Below, piece by piece: positions 18,252 through 27,870 of a stretch of DNA of 64,000 bases (positions are counted from its first letter, which is position 1; every line of letters starts with the position of its first letter). Position numbers and translations under genes: made by a program. Origin of the DNA: Mycoplana dimorpha (lineage in GTDB: Bacteria > Pseudomonadota > Alphaproteobacteria > Rhizobiales > Rhizobiaceae); NCBI RefSeq assembly GCF_003046475.1, contig NZ_PZZZ01000007.1:1-64000 (forward strand), given 5' to 3'. A model generated the notes under the pieces. That model did no database searches. It worked only from the letters and a program-made list of their open reading frames with translations, and was not told where the DNA came from.

Positions 18252-19289
18252 TTAGTACCAGTCCATCACGACCTTGCCGGAGCTTCCCGAGCGCATCGCC
18301 TCGAAGCCGTCGCGGAATTCGTCGATCCTGATGCGGTGGGTGATGATCGGCGACAGGTCGAGGCCGCCCTGCACGAAGGCGATCATCTTGTACCAGGTCT
18401 CGAACATTTCACGTCCGTAGATCCCCTTCAGCGTCAGCATCTTGAAGATCACCTTGTTCCAGTCGATGCCGAAGGCGACGGGGGCGATGCCGAGGATGGC
18501 GATCTTGCCGCCATTGTTCATCGCGTCGATCATCGATCGGAAGGCGGGTGGCGCGCCGGACATCTCCAGACCGACGTCAAATCCCTCCGTCATGCCGATC
18601 TCGTTCATGACCTCCGTCAGGTCCTGCCTGGAGGCGTCGACGACGTGGTCGATGCCGACCTTGCGAGCGAGTTCGAGCCGCGCCGGGTTGATGTCGGTGA
18701 TCACGACCTTGCGCGCCCCGGCGCGCCTGGCAACCATCGCTCCCATGATGCCGATCGGGCCGGCGCCGGTCACCAGCACGTCCTCGCCGACGAGATCGAA
18801 GGAGAGTGCTGTGTGCACCGCATTGCCGAACGGATCGAAGATCGCCGCCACCTCGTCCGGCACCTCGTCGGGGATCGCCACGACATTGTGCTCGGGGATG
18901 CAGAGGAACTCGGCAAAGGAGCCCGGCCGGTTGACGCCGACGCCCTGCGTATAGTGGCAGAGATGCCCCCGTCCGGCGCGGCAGTTGCGGCACTTGCCGC
19001 AGACGATGTGCCCCTCGCCCGAAACCCGCTCGCCGACGTGGTACTTGGTGACGGCCGAACCGACCTCGGCGATCTCGCCGACGAACTCGTGGCCGACCAC
19101 CATCGGCACCGGAATGGTCTTCTGCGCCCACTGGTCCCAGTTCCAGATGTGCACGTCGGTGCCGCAGATAGCCGACTTCTTCACCCGGATCAGCACGTCG
19201 TTGGGGCCGGGCTCCGGCACGGGCACGCTTTCCATCCACAGCCCGACCTCGGGTTTCGATTTGACCAATGCGCGCATCATGTTCGACAT
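18252..19289 (-). CDS. tdh: L-threonine 3-dehydrogenase
   Basis: 345-aa zinc-dependent medium-chain dehydrogenase that oxidises L-threonine to 2-amino-3-ketobutyrate with NAD. Catalytic-zinc residues are in [18 protein letters not shown] and GHEFVGE; the structural-zinc cysteines are in [21 protein letters not shown]; the NAD fold has GAGPIGIMG. The ATG at 19289 is chosen over the TTG six nt earlier because GGAGA is then 9 nt away and the product starts [12 protein letters not shown] like rhizobial homologues. The gene follows kbl by 33 nt; together they convert threonine to glycine and acetyl-CoA. Confidence 0.96.
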   Translation of the reverse strand: MSNMMRALVKSKPEVGLWMESVPVPEPGPNDVLIRVKKSAICGTDVHIWNWDQWAQKTIPVPMVVGHEFVGEIAEVGSAVTKYHVGERVSGEGHIVCGKCRNCRAGRGHLCHYTQGVGVNRPGSFAEFLCIPEHNVVAIPDEVPDEVAAIFDPFGNAVHTALSFDLVGEDVLVTGAGPIGIMGAMVARRAGARKVVITDINPARLELARKVGIDHVVDASRQDLTEVMNEIGMTEGFDVGLEMSGAPPAFRSMIDAMNNGGKIAILGIAPVAFGIDWNKVIFKMLTLKGIYGREMFETWYKMIAFVQGGLDLSPIITHRIRIDEFRDGFEAMRSGSSGKVVMDWY

Positions 19290-19322
19290 CACCAAATCTC
19301 CGCAAGCAATTCAGAAGAATCT

Positions 19323-20510
19323 TCAAATCACTCCGAGTTCGCGTCCCACTTCAGCAAAGACGGAAATCGCCTTCCGGACGTCGGCCTCGCTATGGGCCGC
19401 CGACATCTGGGTGCGGATGCGGGCCTGGCCCTTCGGCACGACGGGGAAGGAGAAGCCGATCACGTAGACGCCCTTCTCCAGCATCCGCGCCGCCATCTCC
19501 TGCGCCAGCGCCGCATCGCCGAGCATCACCGGAATGATCGGATGCCCCTCGCCGGCCAGCGTGAAGCCGAGCTTGGTCATCTCGGAGCGGAAGAGATCGG
19601 CATTGGCGTAGAGGCGTGCGCGGAGCGCATCACCGTGCTCGATCAGGTCGAACACCTTCAGCGAGGCGGCGGCGATGACCGGCGCCAGCGTGTTGGAGAA
19701 CAGATAGGGGCGCGAGCGCTGGCGCAGCCAGTCGACCACCTCGGCCTTCGCCGACGTGTAGCCGCCGGAAGCGCCGCCGAGCGCCTTGCCGAGCGTGCCG
19801 GTGATGATGTCGATCCGGCCCTCGACGCCGCAGTGTTCGGGCGAGCCGCGGCCGTGCTTGCCGACGAAACCGACGGCGTGGCTGTCGTCGACCATGACCA
19901 TGGCGCCGTATCTTTCGGCAAGATCGCAGACGCCCTGCAGGTTGGCGATGATGCCGTCCATCGAGAAGACGCCGTCGGTGGCGATCAGCCTGAAGCGGCT
20001 GCCTTCCGCCTTCTTCAGTTCCTCTTCCAGCGCGGCCATGTCGTTGTTGGCGTAGCGGAAGCGCTTCGCCTTGGAGAGGCGCACGCCGTCGATGATCGAG
20101 GCATGGTTCAGCGCATCCGAGATGATCGCGTCGTCTTCGGAAAGCAGCGTCTCGAACAGTCCGCCATTGGCATCGAAGCAGGAGGAGTAGAGGATCGTGT
20201 CCTCCATGCCGAGAAAGGACGAGATCTTCGCCTCGAGCTGCTTGTGTTCTTCCTGCGTGCCGCAGATGAAGCGCACCGAGGCCATGCCGTAGCCGTAGCG
20301 GTCGAGCGCCTGCTTGGCCGCGTCGGCCAGATCCTCGTTGTCGGCGAGCCCCAGATAGTTGTTGGCGCAGAAGTTCAGGACGCGCTGACCGGAGGCAACC
20401 TCGATCTCACCCGCCTGTTTGGAGGTGATGACCCGCTCGGACTTGTAGAGCCCGGCGGCCTTCAGGCCCTCGAGTTCGGCGCGCAGGTGGGAAAGGAAGG
20501 TGTCGGTCAT
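19323..20510 (-). CDS. kbl: Glycine C-acetyltransferase (2-amino-3-ketobutyrate CoA ligase)
   Basis: 395-aa PLP enzyme of the alpha-oxoamine synthase family that cleaves 2-amino-3-ketobutyrate with CoA to glycine and acetyl-CoA, the second step after Tdh. Motifs: [50 protein letters not shown] (Asp-Ser-His that contacts PLP) and the lysine in [14 protein letters not shown]. Length equals E. coli Kbl (398). The ATG at 20510 is preceded by GGAGACGCCCACCG. It is first in a kbl-tdh-GFA operon on the minus strand. Confidence 0.96.
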   Translation of the reverse strand: MTDTFLSHLRAELEGLKAAGLYKSERVITSKQAGEIEVASGQRVLNFCANNYLGLADNEDLADAAKQALDRYGYGMASVRFICGTQEEHKQLEAKISSFLGMEDTILYSSCFDANGGLFETLLSEDDAIISDALNHASIIDGVRLSKAKRFRYANNDMAALEEELKKAEGSRFRLIATDGVFSMDGIIANLQGVCDLAERYGAMVMVDDSHAVGFVGKHGRGSPEHCGVEGRIDIITGTLGKALGGASGGYTSAKAEVVDWLRQRSRPYLFSNTLAPVIAAASLKVFDLIEHGDALRARLYANADLFRSEMTKLGFTLAGEGHPIIPVMLGDAALAQEMAARMLEKGVYVIGFSFPVVPKGQARIRTQMSAAHSEADVRKAISVFAEVGRELGVI

Positions 20511-20762
20511 CGGTGGGCGTCTCCGATAGGACAGAATACCCTCGACCTCTTAGCACGCCGGCTGCCGTCTTGCAGCCCCGGCCGCGATGTCGCCGGCCGC
20601 CCGAGGCCCGGTACGTTATCAGCCTGCCGAGCGGGAGGTGCGCTTCATAGGTTCCCGGCTCCTCCGGGGCAGTCTGGAAAAGCCTCATCCATCCCCTTCC
20701 TGCCCGGGTAAGAGGTCGGGGTGGCGGTAAGGGGCGAGCTCAGGGAAGATCGGAGGTGTCGC

Positions 20763-22631
20763 TCACCCCTCGATATAGTCCTCGATGACCTGAAGAAACG
20801 CCTTGCCGAAGCGCTCCCGCTTGCTCTGGCCGATGCCGGGGATGTCGAGCAGTTCGTCCCAGTCGCGCGGTCGCTCCTTGGCGAGCGCGATCAGGGTCGC
20901 GTCGGGGAAGACGACATAGGGCGGCACGTCGAGGTCCTTGGCGATCGACAGGCGCTCGGCGCGCAGCTTTTCGAACAGTTCGAGATCGGAGCCGGCGAGG
21001 TCGGCGCGCTCGCGGGCGGAGGCCGACTTCTGTCCCTTTGCCGCCTTGGCCGAAACCGGCCGGTCCTTGCGGAAACGGACCTCGCGTTCGCGGCGGAAGA
21101 CGGCGCGCGCCTCGGGCTCGAGCTTCATCGCCCCGAAGGCCGTGTGGTCGATGCGGATCAGGCCCATGGCCAGCAACTGGCGGAACACCGACTGCCAGGT
21201 GCGGGCCGGAATATCCTTGCCGGCGCCGAAGACCGGCATGTCGACGTGGCCGAAGCGCTCGGTCTTGTCGTTGACGGTCCCCAGCAGCACGTCGATGACA
21301 TGGCCGGTGCCGAAGCGTTCGCCGGTGCGGTAGACGGCTGCGAGCGCGGTAATCGCAGCCTCCGTGCCGTTCCAGGTCTCGACCGGATTGCGGCAAGTGT
21401 CGCAATTGCCGCAACCGCCGGGATGGCTCTCGCCGAAATGGGCCAGGATCGCCTGGCGGCGGCAGGAGGCGGTCTCGCAGATGGCGAGCAATGCGTTCAG
21501 CTTGGCGCGCTCGACGCGCTTCACCTCCTCGGCGGCATCACCTTCGTCGATCATGCGGCGGCGCTGCATCACGTCGGCCATGCCGTAGGCCATCCACACC
21601 TCGGACGGCTGGCCGTCGCGCCCGGCGCGTCCGGTTTCCTGGTAGTAGGCCTCGACCGAGCCCGGCAGGTCGAGATGGGCGACGTAGCGCACGTCCGGCT
21701 TGTCGATGCCCATGCCGAAGGCGACGGTGGCGACGAGGCAGAGGTTTTCGTCCTTGAGGAAGGCGTCCTGATGGGCGTCGCGCACCGCGCGGTCGAGCCC
21801 GGCGTGGTAGGGCAGCGCGCGGATCCCCCGCTTGTCCAGCCACTCGGCGGTGTCCTCCACCTTGGCGCGCGACAGGCAGTAGACGATGCCGCTGGTATCC
21901 TTGTGGCGCGAGAGGAAACGCAGCAACTGCTGGCGCGGCTGGTCGCGCTCGACGATGTCGTAGGAAATGTTCGGCCGATCGAAGGAGGTGGTAAACACCT
22001 TGGCATCGGTGAGCGACAGCCGCTCGATGATGTCGTCACGCGTGTGCGGGTCGGCGGTGGCCGTCAACGCGATGCGCGGCACGCCGGGAAAGCGTTCCGC
22101 AAGGCAGTCTAGCGCCCGGTACTCTGGGCGGAAGTCATGGCCCCACTGCGAGACGCAGTGCGCCTCGTCGATGGCAAAAAGCGCGATGCGGGCATTGCCG
22201 ATCAGCTCGGCGAAACCTTCGGTGACGAGGCGTTCGGGCGTGACGTAAAGAAGGTCGAGCTCGCCGGTGCGGACGGCGCGCATGGCGGCGACCGCCTCCT
22301 CGCGCGACAGCGAGGAATTCAAGGCCGCGGCGCGCACGCCGAGTTGCTTCAGCGCCTCCACCTGGTCGCGCATCAAGGCGATCAGCGGCGAGACGACGAT
22401 GCCGACGCCGTCGCGGCAAAGCGCCGGGATCTGGAAGCACAGCGACTTGCCCGCCCCGGTCGGAAACAGCACGACGGCATCGCCGCCGGCGGTCACATGC
22501 TCCACCACCGCCTGCTGCTTGCCACGGAAGGCATCATAGCCGTAGACGCGCTTGAGCACGTCGAGCGGCGCACGCCCTGCATCGAACAGGCGGTCGGTGG
22601 AGAATGGAGGGTCGGGTCGTTGAAGCGGCAT
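20763..22631 (-). CDS. recQ: ATP-dependent DNA helicase RecQ
   Basis: 622-aa 3'-to-5' helicase of recombination repair. Walker A is FPTGAGKSLCFQIPAL, the DEAH box is IDEAHCVSQWGHDFRPEY, motif VI is YYQETGRAGRDG, the RQC zinc site has CETASCRRQAIL...CGNCDTC, and the C-terminal HRDC domain is LFEKLRAERLSIAKDLDVPPYVVF...RFGKAFLQVIEDYI. Domain order and length match E. coli RecQ. It is separated from kbl by 252 nt in which no riboswitch or promoter was recognised. Confidence 0.96.
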   Translation of the reverse strand: MPLQRPDPPFSTDRLFDAGRAPLDVLKRVYGYDAFRGKQQAVVEHVTAGGDAVVLFPTGAGKSLCFQIPALCRDGVGIVVSPLIALMRDQVEALKQLGVRAAALNSSLSREEAVAAMRAVRTGELDLLYVTPERLVTEGFAELIGNARIALFAIDEAHCVSQWGHDFRPEYRALDCLAERFPGVPRIALTATADPHTRDDIIERLSLTDAKVFTTSFDRPNISYDIVERDQPRQQLLRFLSRHKDTSGIVYCLSRAKVEDTAEWLDKRGIRALPYHAGLDRAVRDAHQDAFLKDENLCLVATVAFGMGIDKPDVRYVAHLDLPGSVEAYYQETGRAGRDGQPSEVWMAYGMADVMQRRRMIDEGDAAEEVKRVERAKLNALLAICETASCRRQAILAHFGESHPGGCGNCDTCRNPVETWNGTEAAITALAAVYRTGERFGTGHVIDVLLGTVNDKTERFGHVDMPVFGAGKDIPARTWQSVFRQLLAMGLIRIDHTAFGAMKLEPEARAVFRREREVRFRKDRPVSAKAAKGQKSASARERADLAGSDLELFEKLRAERLSIAKDLDVPPYVVFPDATLIALAKERPRDWDELLDIPGIGQSKRERFGKAFLQVIEDYIEG

Positions 22632-23065
22632 CGGTCTCTTTCGGGGAATCGCCCGCGCATCATCGCCAGACGGCGCAGTGGCGCAAGGGGCGATACTCTG
22701 GAGTGTCCGCGCTGTTCGGCAGCAACCGCCTCTGCAAGAAGAAATTCGGCGCGCCTGGCCGCGTTCCGCCCGGATTTAGATCATGGAGCATGCGGCTTGC
22801 CGCCGTGCCCCATAGGGACCGACGGTATCCTGCGCGCGCCTTTTGCACGTTTTACTTGTGCAACTCTACCGGGGCGCGCTTACGCGATTGGTCGGATGAG
22901 TTTAGAATTTTTTCCCGCAGCGGCTCATGCGAAGCCGTCGGGAAGAGAGCTAAGCGCTTCGCGCTCCAAAGAATTAGCTTCGCGCGCCTTAGCTTATGTT
23001 CTCACGCATGTCTCTCCCGAAGCGGTCCCACTTCCGGGAGCCATGTTCTAGCGAGGGAGGCAACC

Positions 23066-23167
23066 ATGATGCAGGTCGATCCCAACATATCGCATGCGTG
23101 GCGAGTTATTTCTCGAACGATGCCTCTCAGAGCTTGGTTTTCCGGAGGCACAAATGATTACGCTTGA
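23066..23167 (+). CDS. Candidate small ORF overlapping the GNAT gene start
   Basis: 33 codons from ATG at 23066 with a strong GGGAGG ribosome-binding site 5 nt upstream. It ends at a TGA 14 nt inside the GNAT gene (start 23154), a layout typical of translational coupling. The product (MMQVDPNISHAWRVISRTMP...) has no recognised family or membrane segment. The region 22632-23065 upstream shows visibly lower GC than its neighbours and several AT-rich inverted segments (for example AGCTAA near 22949 and TTAGCT near 22975), but no further gene. Confidence 0.3.
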   Translation: MMQVDPNISHAWRVISRTMPLRAWFSGGTNDYA

Positions 23168-23732
23168 GCCACCGCTACGATTTGCACGCGAAGCAGATGC
23201 AAGGGAATTGGCTGATCTCGTCAACTTCGCTGGCCAGGGTCTTCCCCTCTACATTTGGGAGGGACTTGCAAGGGACGATCAGGACCCTTGGGAGGTTGGC
23301 CGCGCTCGGCAATTGGAAAGGGTGCGCAAAGGCCAAATCGTGGTTGCAGACTTTGGAGACGGTGCCGTCGCGTCTCTGACCGGCTACCCGATCGGCTCGG
23401 AGCCCAAGCCAATCGGCGATGACTTCCCCGCCCTGTTTCGGCCGTTTCAAGAACTGGAGAACAAGGCCCTCGAAAGCTGGTATGTCAATGTGCTGGCCTG
23501 CTACCCCGAATACCGCGGGCGCGGACTTGGGTCACGCCTGCTCAGTGCGGCAGAACAAATGGCTCGGGATCAGCAGTTGCGGCGGATGAGTGTCATCGTC
23601 GCAAGCGATAATGCAGGCGCAAGACGATTATATGAGCGACATGGCTACGAAGAAGTCGCAGCACTCCCCTGTGTGAACGAAGGCTGGGAAACCGATACAG
23701 AGCACTGGGTGCTCCTGATCAGACCGCTCTAG
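23154..23732 (+). CDS. GNAT family N-acetyltransferase
   Basis: 192-aa acyl-CoA-dependent acetyltransferase. The acetyl-CoA pyrophosphate loop is YPEYRGRGLGSRLL (pattern Q/R-x-x-G-x-G/A); SVIVASDNAGARRLYERHGYEEV is the conserved C-terminal motif B/4 region. The N-terminal part (FAREADARELADLVNFAGQGLPLYIW) is typical of GNATs acting on small molecules. The ATG at 23154 has CGGAGG with 5-nt spacing. It is the only plus-strand gene inside the dnaG-rpoD block and has lower GC than its neighbours, hinting at later acquisition. The substrate is unknown. Confidence 0.87.
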   Translation: MITLEPPLRFAREADARELADLVNFAGQGLPLYIWEGLARDDQDPWEVGRARQLERVRKGQIVVADFGDGAVASLTGYPIGSEPKPIGDDFPALFRPFQELENKALESWYVNVLACYPEYRGRGLGSRLLSAAEQMARDQQLRRMSVIVASDNAGARRLYERHGYEEVAALPCVNEGWETDTEHWVLLIRPL

Positions 23733-23878
23733 TGTATGACTGCTCCTCGACATTGGACGTAGACATGCACGTCGTCCTTGCTGATTTGTGAAGATGACAA
23801 CGGCCACTGTCCGCTGGATGCGAAGGCTTGCGTCCCCTTGTGGCGCGAAGTGGTCGCCGGGCTGCCACCACGCGGCGC

Positions 23879-25876
23879 CTACCCCTTGGCCGGCCCCTTC
23901 ACGCGCCCGGACATGACGCCGAAGCCGTCGATGATGGCCTCCTGGTTCTCGAGCCGCGTGGTTTCCAGTTGCACCTCCTGCAGGGCGCGCAGGATCTGCG
24001 GGACGCGCTCGGCGTCGCCTTCCTCGGTGGCCTCCGCCAGCTCACGCTCGAGCTCCCGCCGTTGCCACAGGAGCGCGCGGGTGCGCTTGTGCAGCGCCAG
24101 TGCCTGCAGATAGCTCTCACGGGCGTCCGACGGCGCCGCCTCTGCCGTCGCCGTCCACAGGCGGGCGTTGCGGACCTGCTGGTCCATGCCCTTCAGCATC
24201 GCGGCGAAGTCCGCCGCTTCGAGTTCCTCCACCAGCCGTTCGCGGGTCAGACGGTCGCCGGCCGACGCCGCAATGCCGAGCACGGCCGACCAGAAACGCT
24301 GCAGGTCGCGATTGTCGAACTCGATCGCCGCGACCTCGTCATACTCCTCGAAGAGAAGCTGCGGGTGGTTGACGATCGTCAGCGCCAGCGCCGTTTCGCG
24401 CAGCACCGGCAGTTCCTGCGCGCCCCGAACGAGGGTGGAGCGCGCCAGGCCGGCGGAAACGCTGGTCGGCAGGGGCGCCTGGCTGCCGCCGGCAGATCGC
24501 CCGCCCGGCTGGCGGCCCCGCCGTGCGCCAAAGCCGCCACGCTCGCCGCGCTGGCTGGCAACAGGCTGGAAGAAGCGGTTCAGTCGGTCGCGCATGTCCT
24601 GCTGGTAATGGCGGCGGACGTTCTCGTCGGCGATCACCGAGACGATCTGCTTCAGCCGCGCCTCCAGTTCGGCGCGGCTTTCGGGTGTGTCGTAGCTGCC
24701 GGTGCCGGCCTCGCGCATCCAGATCATCTCGGCCAGCGGCTGGGCGGAAGCCAGGACCTTGTCGAACGGCTCCCGGCCCTCGTTGCGGACGAGGTCGTCC
24801 GGGTCCTTGCCGTCAGGCAGAAGCGCGAAGCGCACCGTGCGGCCCGGCCGGATATGCGGCAGCGCCAGCTCGGCGGCACGGTTTGCGGCACGAATGCCCG
24901 CCCCGTCGCCGTCGAAGCAGAGGATCGGCTGCGGCGTCATCTTCCAGAGCAGCTCGAGCTGGGCCTCGGTAAGGGCGGTGCCGAGCGGGGCCACCCCGTT
25001 CTCGATGCCGGCCTGGTGCAGGGCGATCACGTCCATGTAGCCTTCGACGGCGATGATCGTGCCGGCGCCGTCGTCCGCTCCGTCGCTGCCGCGGCGCCCC
25101 TGGGCCGCCCTGCGGGCGCGGGCGAAATTGTAGAGCACGTTACCCTTGTGGAAGAGTTCGGTCTCGTTCGAGTTCAGGTATTTGGCCGGCGCGTCCGGCG
25201 ACATGGCACGGCCGCCAAAAGCGATCACCTTCTCGCGCGACGACAGGATCGGAAACATGATCCGGTCACGGAAGCGGTCGTAGGAAACGGGGATATCCGG
25301 TCCGTGGACGACGAGGCCGCACGCCTCGATCTGTTCCTTTGGCACGCCCCTGCCCGCCAGATGTTCCTTCAGCACGTTGCGGCCGTCCGGCGCGTAGCCG
25401 AGGCGGAACGTCTCGATGGTGCGGCCGGTCAGCCCGCGGTCGCGGAGGTAGGCGCGCGCCCGGGCACCGGCGGCAGACTGCAACTGCTGCTCGAAGAACG
25501 TGGCGGCCATTTCCATGACGTCGAGGAGCGAGGTGCGCTCGCGCTCGCGCCGCTCGGCCTGTGCGTCGGGCTGGGGCATCGCCATGCCGGCCATGTCGGC
25601 AAGCTGCTGCACCGCTTCCGGGAAGCCCAGACCGTCGAGTTCGGTGAGGAAACGGAAATGATCGCCGGACACCCCGCAGCCGAAGCAGTGATACCGGCCC
25701 TTGCGGTCCTCGCAATGGAAGCTCGGCGACTTCTCGCCGTGGAACGGGCAGCAGGCCCAATAATCGCCGCGCGAGACATTGGTCTTCTTCCGGTCCCAGG
25801 TGACGCGCCGGCCGATCACGGCCGATATCGGCACGCGGTCACGGATTTCGTCGAGGAAGGAAGGCGTAAAGCGCAT
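23879..25876 (-). CDS. dnaG: DNA primase DnaG
   Basis: 665-aa primase that makes RNA primers at the replication fork. The N-terminal zinc ribbon is WACCPFHGEKSPSFHC...YHCFGCG (about residues 41-67). The RNA polymerase core has YLRDRGLTGRTIETFRLGYA, the TOPRIM motifs AVEGYMDVIALHQAG and PILCFDGDGAGIRAANRA, and LPDGKDPDDLVR. The C-terminal region is the DnaB-interacting domain. Length is slightly above E. coli DnaG (581) because of Arg/Gly-rich inserts. It lies 6.4 kb upstream of rpoD on the same strand. Confidence 0.97.
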   Translation of the reverse strand: MRFTPSFLDEIRDRVPISAVIGRRVTWDRKKTNVSRGDYWACCPFHGEKSPSFHCEDRKGRYHCFGCGVSGDHFRFLTELDGLGFPEAVQQLADMAGMAMPQPDAQAERRERERTSLLDVMEMAATFFEQQLQSAAGARARAYLRDRGLTGRTIETFRLGYAPDGRNVLKEHLAGRGVPKEQIEACGLVVHGPDIPVSYDRFRDRIMFPILSSREKVIAFGGRAMSPDAPAKYLNSNETELFHKGNVLYNFARARRAAQGRRGSDGADDGAGTIIAVEGYMDVIALHQAGIENGVAPLGTALTEAQLELLWKMTPQPILCFDGDGAGIRAANRAAELALPHIRPGRTVRFALLPDGKDPDDLVRNEGREPFDKVLASAQPLAEMIWMREAGTGSYDTPESRAELEARLKQIVSVIADENVRRHYQQDMRDRLNRFFQPVASQRGERGGFGARRGRQPGGRSAGGSQAPLPTSVSAGLARSTLVRGAQELPVLRETALALTIVNHPQLLFEEYDEVAAIEFDNRDLQRFWSAVLGIAASAGDRLTRERLVEELEAADFAAMLKGMDQQVRNARLWTATAEAAPSDARESYLQALALHKRTRALLWQRRELERELAEATEEGDAERVPQILRALQEVQLETTRLENQEAIIDGFGVMSGRVKGPAKG

Positions 25877-26064
25877 GATGGAACGTGGTCTCCGTCGCCG
25901 CCGGCGGGCGACTGGCTTCTATAGGCTGCGGGGCCACAATACGGCAAGTCGCGGATGGACGACAGTGCCGGCGGTCCGGAACGGCGGACGGGATTTCGCC
26001 TCGACAGTTTGACAGAGGCGGCGCCGGACGCGATGACTGTGCAGACCCATCATCGGACCGTGAC

Positions 26065-27000
26065 ATGCCGATCGATTTTTGCGCCCTTGCCGACGACCCG
26101 CGTTTCTTTCTCGCCTTCCGCGAGGCCGCCCGCGCGCTTCTGCAGTTCCACGACGAGGACCCGCGCATCGGCGCCTTGTTTTCCTCCCAGCAACGCTGGC
26201 TAATGTGCCACGCGGCCTTAGCGCTCGCCTGCTCCCAAGATCCGCAGGTTTCCGGCAGCGGGTTATACGCGGCGCCCTTCATTGAACTGGCCGTCGCAAA
26301 GAACGTCGTCAGCCGCAACACGGCGGCGGATTTCATCAGGGAGGTCGTGCACTTCGGTTTCGCCGCGCCCGTCGCCAGTCGCGACGACCGCCGCAAGCGG
26401 CTGCTGCAGCCCACCGAGGTCGCCCGGCAGGCCATGTCGAACTGGCTCGAATTGCACCTCGCCATGCTGGACCGCCTCGACGGCGGCAGCCGTGCCGAGC
26501 ACCACAGGTCCGAGCCGACGATGGTCAACCGCCTGCAGCCGACGATCGCCGAGCGTCTGCTTGAGGCGCCCGGCATGCGCCACCAGGGACCGGCCTTCGA
26601 TCATTTCACCTGGGCCAACGCCGGCGGGCTCTTGATGGACCATCTGATCGCATCGCTCAAGGTCGAGGACGCATACGCCGCCTCCCTGCCGGAGCGCATT
26701 CCGGCCGGCGCCATCTCGCTCGCCGAGGTGTCGCACCGTTTCCGGATCTCTCGCACCCACGCCAAGCGGATGCTGGACAGGGCGGTCGAACTGGGTGACG
26801 TTGGCTGGAGCGCCGGCCGCGGCGAAAGCGAGGTCTGGGTGTCAAGGCGGCTCGTCGGCCAATACTGGCGCTACCAGGCCGAGAAGTGCGCGATCATTGA
26901 TAGCGCCTTCCATGCCGTGATGGGCTGTTCGGCCGACCATGACCCGGCCGATCTTCGTGCCTCGGCCCCAGCGGCAGCCGGCGCGGCCGACCCTGCCTGA
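26065..27000 (+). CDS. Uncharacterised protein with C-terminal winged-helix-like region
   Basis: 311-aa soluble protein, family not recognised. The N-terminal half contains an alpha-helical segment (SSQQRWLMCHAALALACS...YAAPFIELAVAKNVVSRNTAADFIREVVHFG) that reads like a helix-turn-helix; the C-terminal half has a second one (ISLAEVSHRFRISRTHAKRMLDRAVELG) followed by a wing-like DVGWSAGRGESEVWV. The layout suggests two winged helices, hence a DNA-binding regulator. The ATG at 26065 was chosen because upstream codons look non-coding; the ribosome-binding site is weak. It diverges from dnaG and ends at the shared terminator at 27017. Confidence 0.6.
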   Translation: MPIDFCALADDPRFFLAFREAARALLQFHDEDPRIGALFSSQQRWLMCHAALALACSQDPQVSGSGLYAAPFIELAVAKNVVSRNTAADFIREVVHFGFAAPVASRDDRRKRLLQPTEVARQAMSNWLELHLAMLDRLDGGSRAEHHRSEPTMVNRLQPTIAERLLEAPGMRHQGPAFDHFTWANAGGLLMDHLIASLKVEDAYAASLPERIPAGAISLAEVSHRFRISRTHAKRMLDRAVELGDVGWSAGRGESEVWVSRRLVGQYWRYQAEKCAIIDSAFHAVMGCSADHDPADLRASAPAAAGAADPA

Positions 27001-27016
27001 CCACTTCGTGAAAACA

Positions 27017-27045
27017 AGAAAGCCGCGGCTGAACCGCGGCTTTCT
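27017..27045. terminator. Bidirectional intrinsic terminator
   Basis: Perfect 12-bp stem (27017-27028 with 27034-27045), 5-nt loop. It ends the uncharacterised plus-strand gene and faces the minus-strand GatB/YqeY gene. Confidence 0.75.
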
Positions 27046-27088
27046 CGATGAGGTTTAAGCGTGCGGACCAGCGTCCGTGCCCGCCTTG

Positions 27089-27538
27089 CTATTTCAGCAA
27101 TTCCTTGACGACACCCGAGGCCTTGGCGAAATCGATCTGGCCCGGATAGCGCTCCTTCAGGACATTCATGACCTTGCCCATGTCGCGCAGGCCCTGCGCG
27201 CCGGTCTCGCGGATGACCTCGGCGCAAAGCTCTCTGACCTTTTCCTCCGAGATCTGCTCGGGCAGGAAGCCGTTGATGACCGCGATCTCCTCACGCTCCT
27301 GCGCAGCGAGTTCCGGACGGCCGTTCTCCTCGTAGATCTTCGCCGATTCCTCGCGCTGCTTGATCATCTTGGCCAGGATCTGCTTGATGCCGTCATCGTC
27401 GACCGGGTCCTTGCCGGCACCGCGATTGGCGATGTCCCGGTCCTTGATCGCGGCCTGGATCAGCCGCACCGTCGAGGTGCGGCGCGCATCCTTGGCCTTC
27501 AGCGCACTCTTGAGGCATTCTGCGAGTTGCTCGCGCAT
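27089..27538 (-). CDS. GatB/YqeY domain protein
   Basis: 149-aa YqeY-family protein, all-helical and related to the C-terminal domain of GatB. Motifs: LKSALKAKDARRTSTVRLIQAAIKDRD, QREESAKIYEENGRPELAAQE, EIAVINGFLPEQISEEKV and the terminal GQIDFAKASGVVKELL. The ATG at 27538 follows GGAGAAGTAAG. It probably binds tRNA or assists amidation, but function is not established. Diverges from carA across 332 nt. Confidence 0.9.
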   Translation of the reverse strand: MREQLAECLKSALKAKDARRTSTVRLIQAAIKDRDIANRGAGKDPVDDDGIKQILAKMIKQREESAKIYEENGRPELAAQEREEIAVINGFLPEQISEEKVRELCAEVIRETGAQGLRDMGKVMNVLKERYPGQIDFAKASGVVKELLK

Positions 27539-27870
27539 CTTACTTCTCCACTGGACGTCGCCCGATGTGAGGCGGGGCGAATTGCCGTCCGTTTCTGTTT
27601 GGGCAGTTCTCGCGTTCTCATAGACCAGCGACGCCGCCGCAATCAAATCGATTGCTCAACCTGCTGGAATCACTGGGTTTATTTTCCAGCGTGATTCAAG
27701 CCCGGCAGGTTGACCGCTGGCCCCGCTTTGTCTATTTTCCGGCACCTGCACGAAATTTGCATGTGGTGGCCTTGCCGCGGAGTTTCCGCGCGCCCACGTT
27801 CGCGACAATAAGTGGCGCCTGATCCCCTGCCTTTCAAGGCATGCCGGTCTGCGCCGGAAAAGGGATGACC
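27539..27870. other. Divergent region between GatB/YqeY and carA
   Basis: 332 nt. It contains the carA promoter at 27710-27738 and a short TGCCT/AGGCA hairpin near 27828-27841. No attenuator like the one before carB was found. Confidence 0.5.
27710..27738 (+). promoter_or_regulatory. carA sigma-70 promoter
   Basis: -35 TTGACC at 27710-27715, 17-nt spacer, -10 TATTTT at 27733-27738. Good match to housekeeping promoters; predicted leader about 125 nt. Confidence 0.6.

Noticed and set aside
20511-20762. Possible riboswitch between recQ and kbl
   Set aside because: Purine-rich segments were examined for glycine and cobalamin riboswitch boxes. No conserved core was found.
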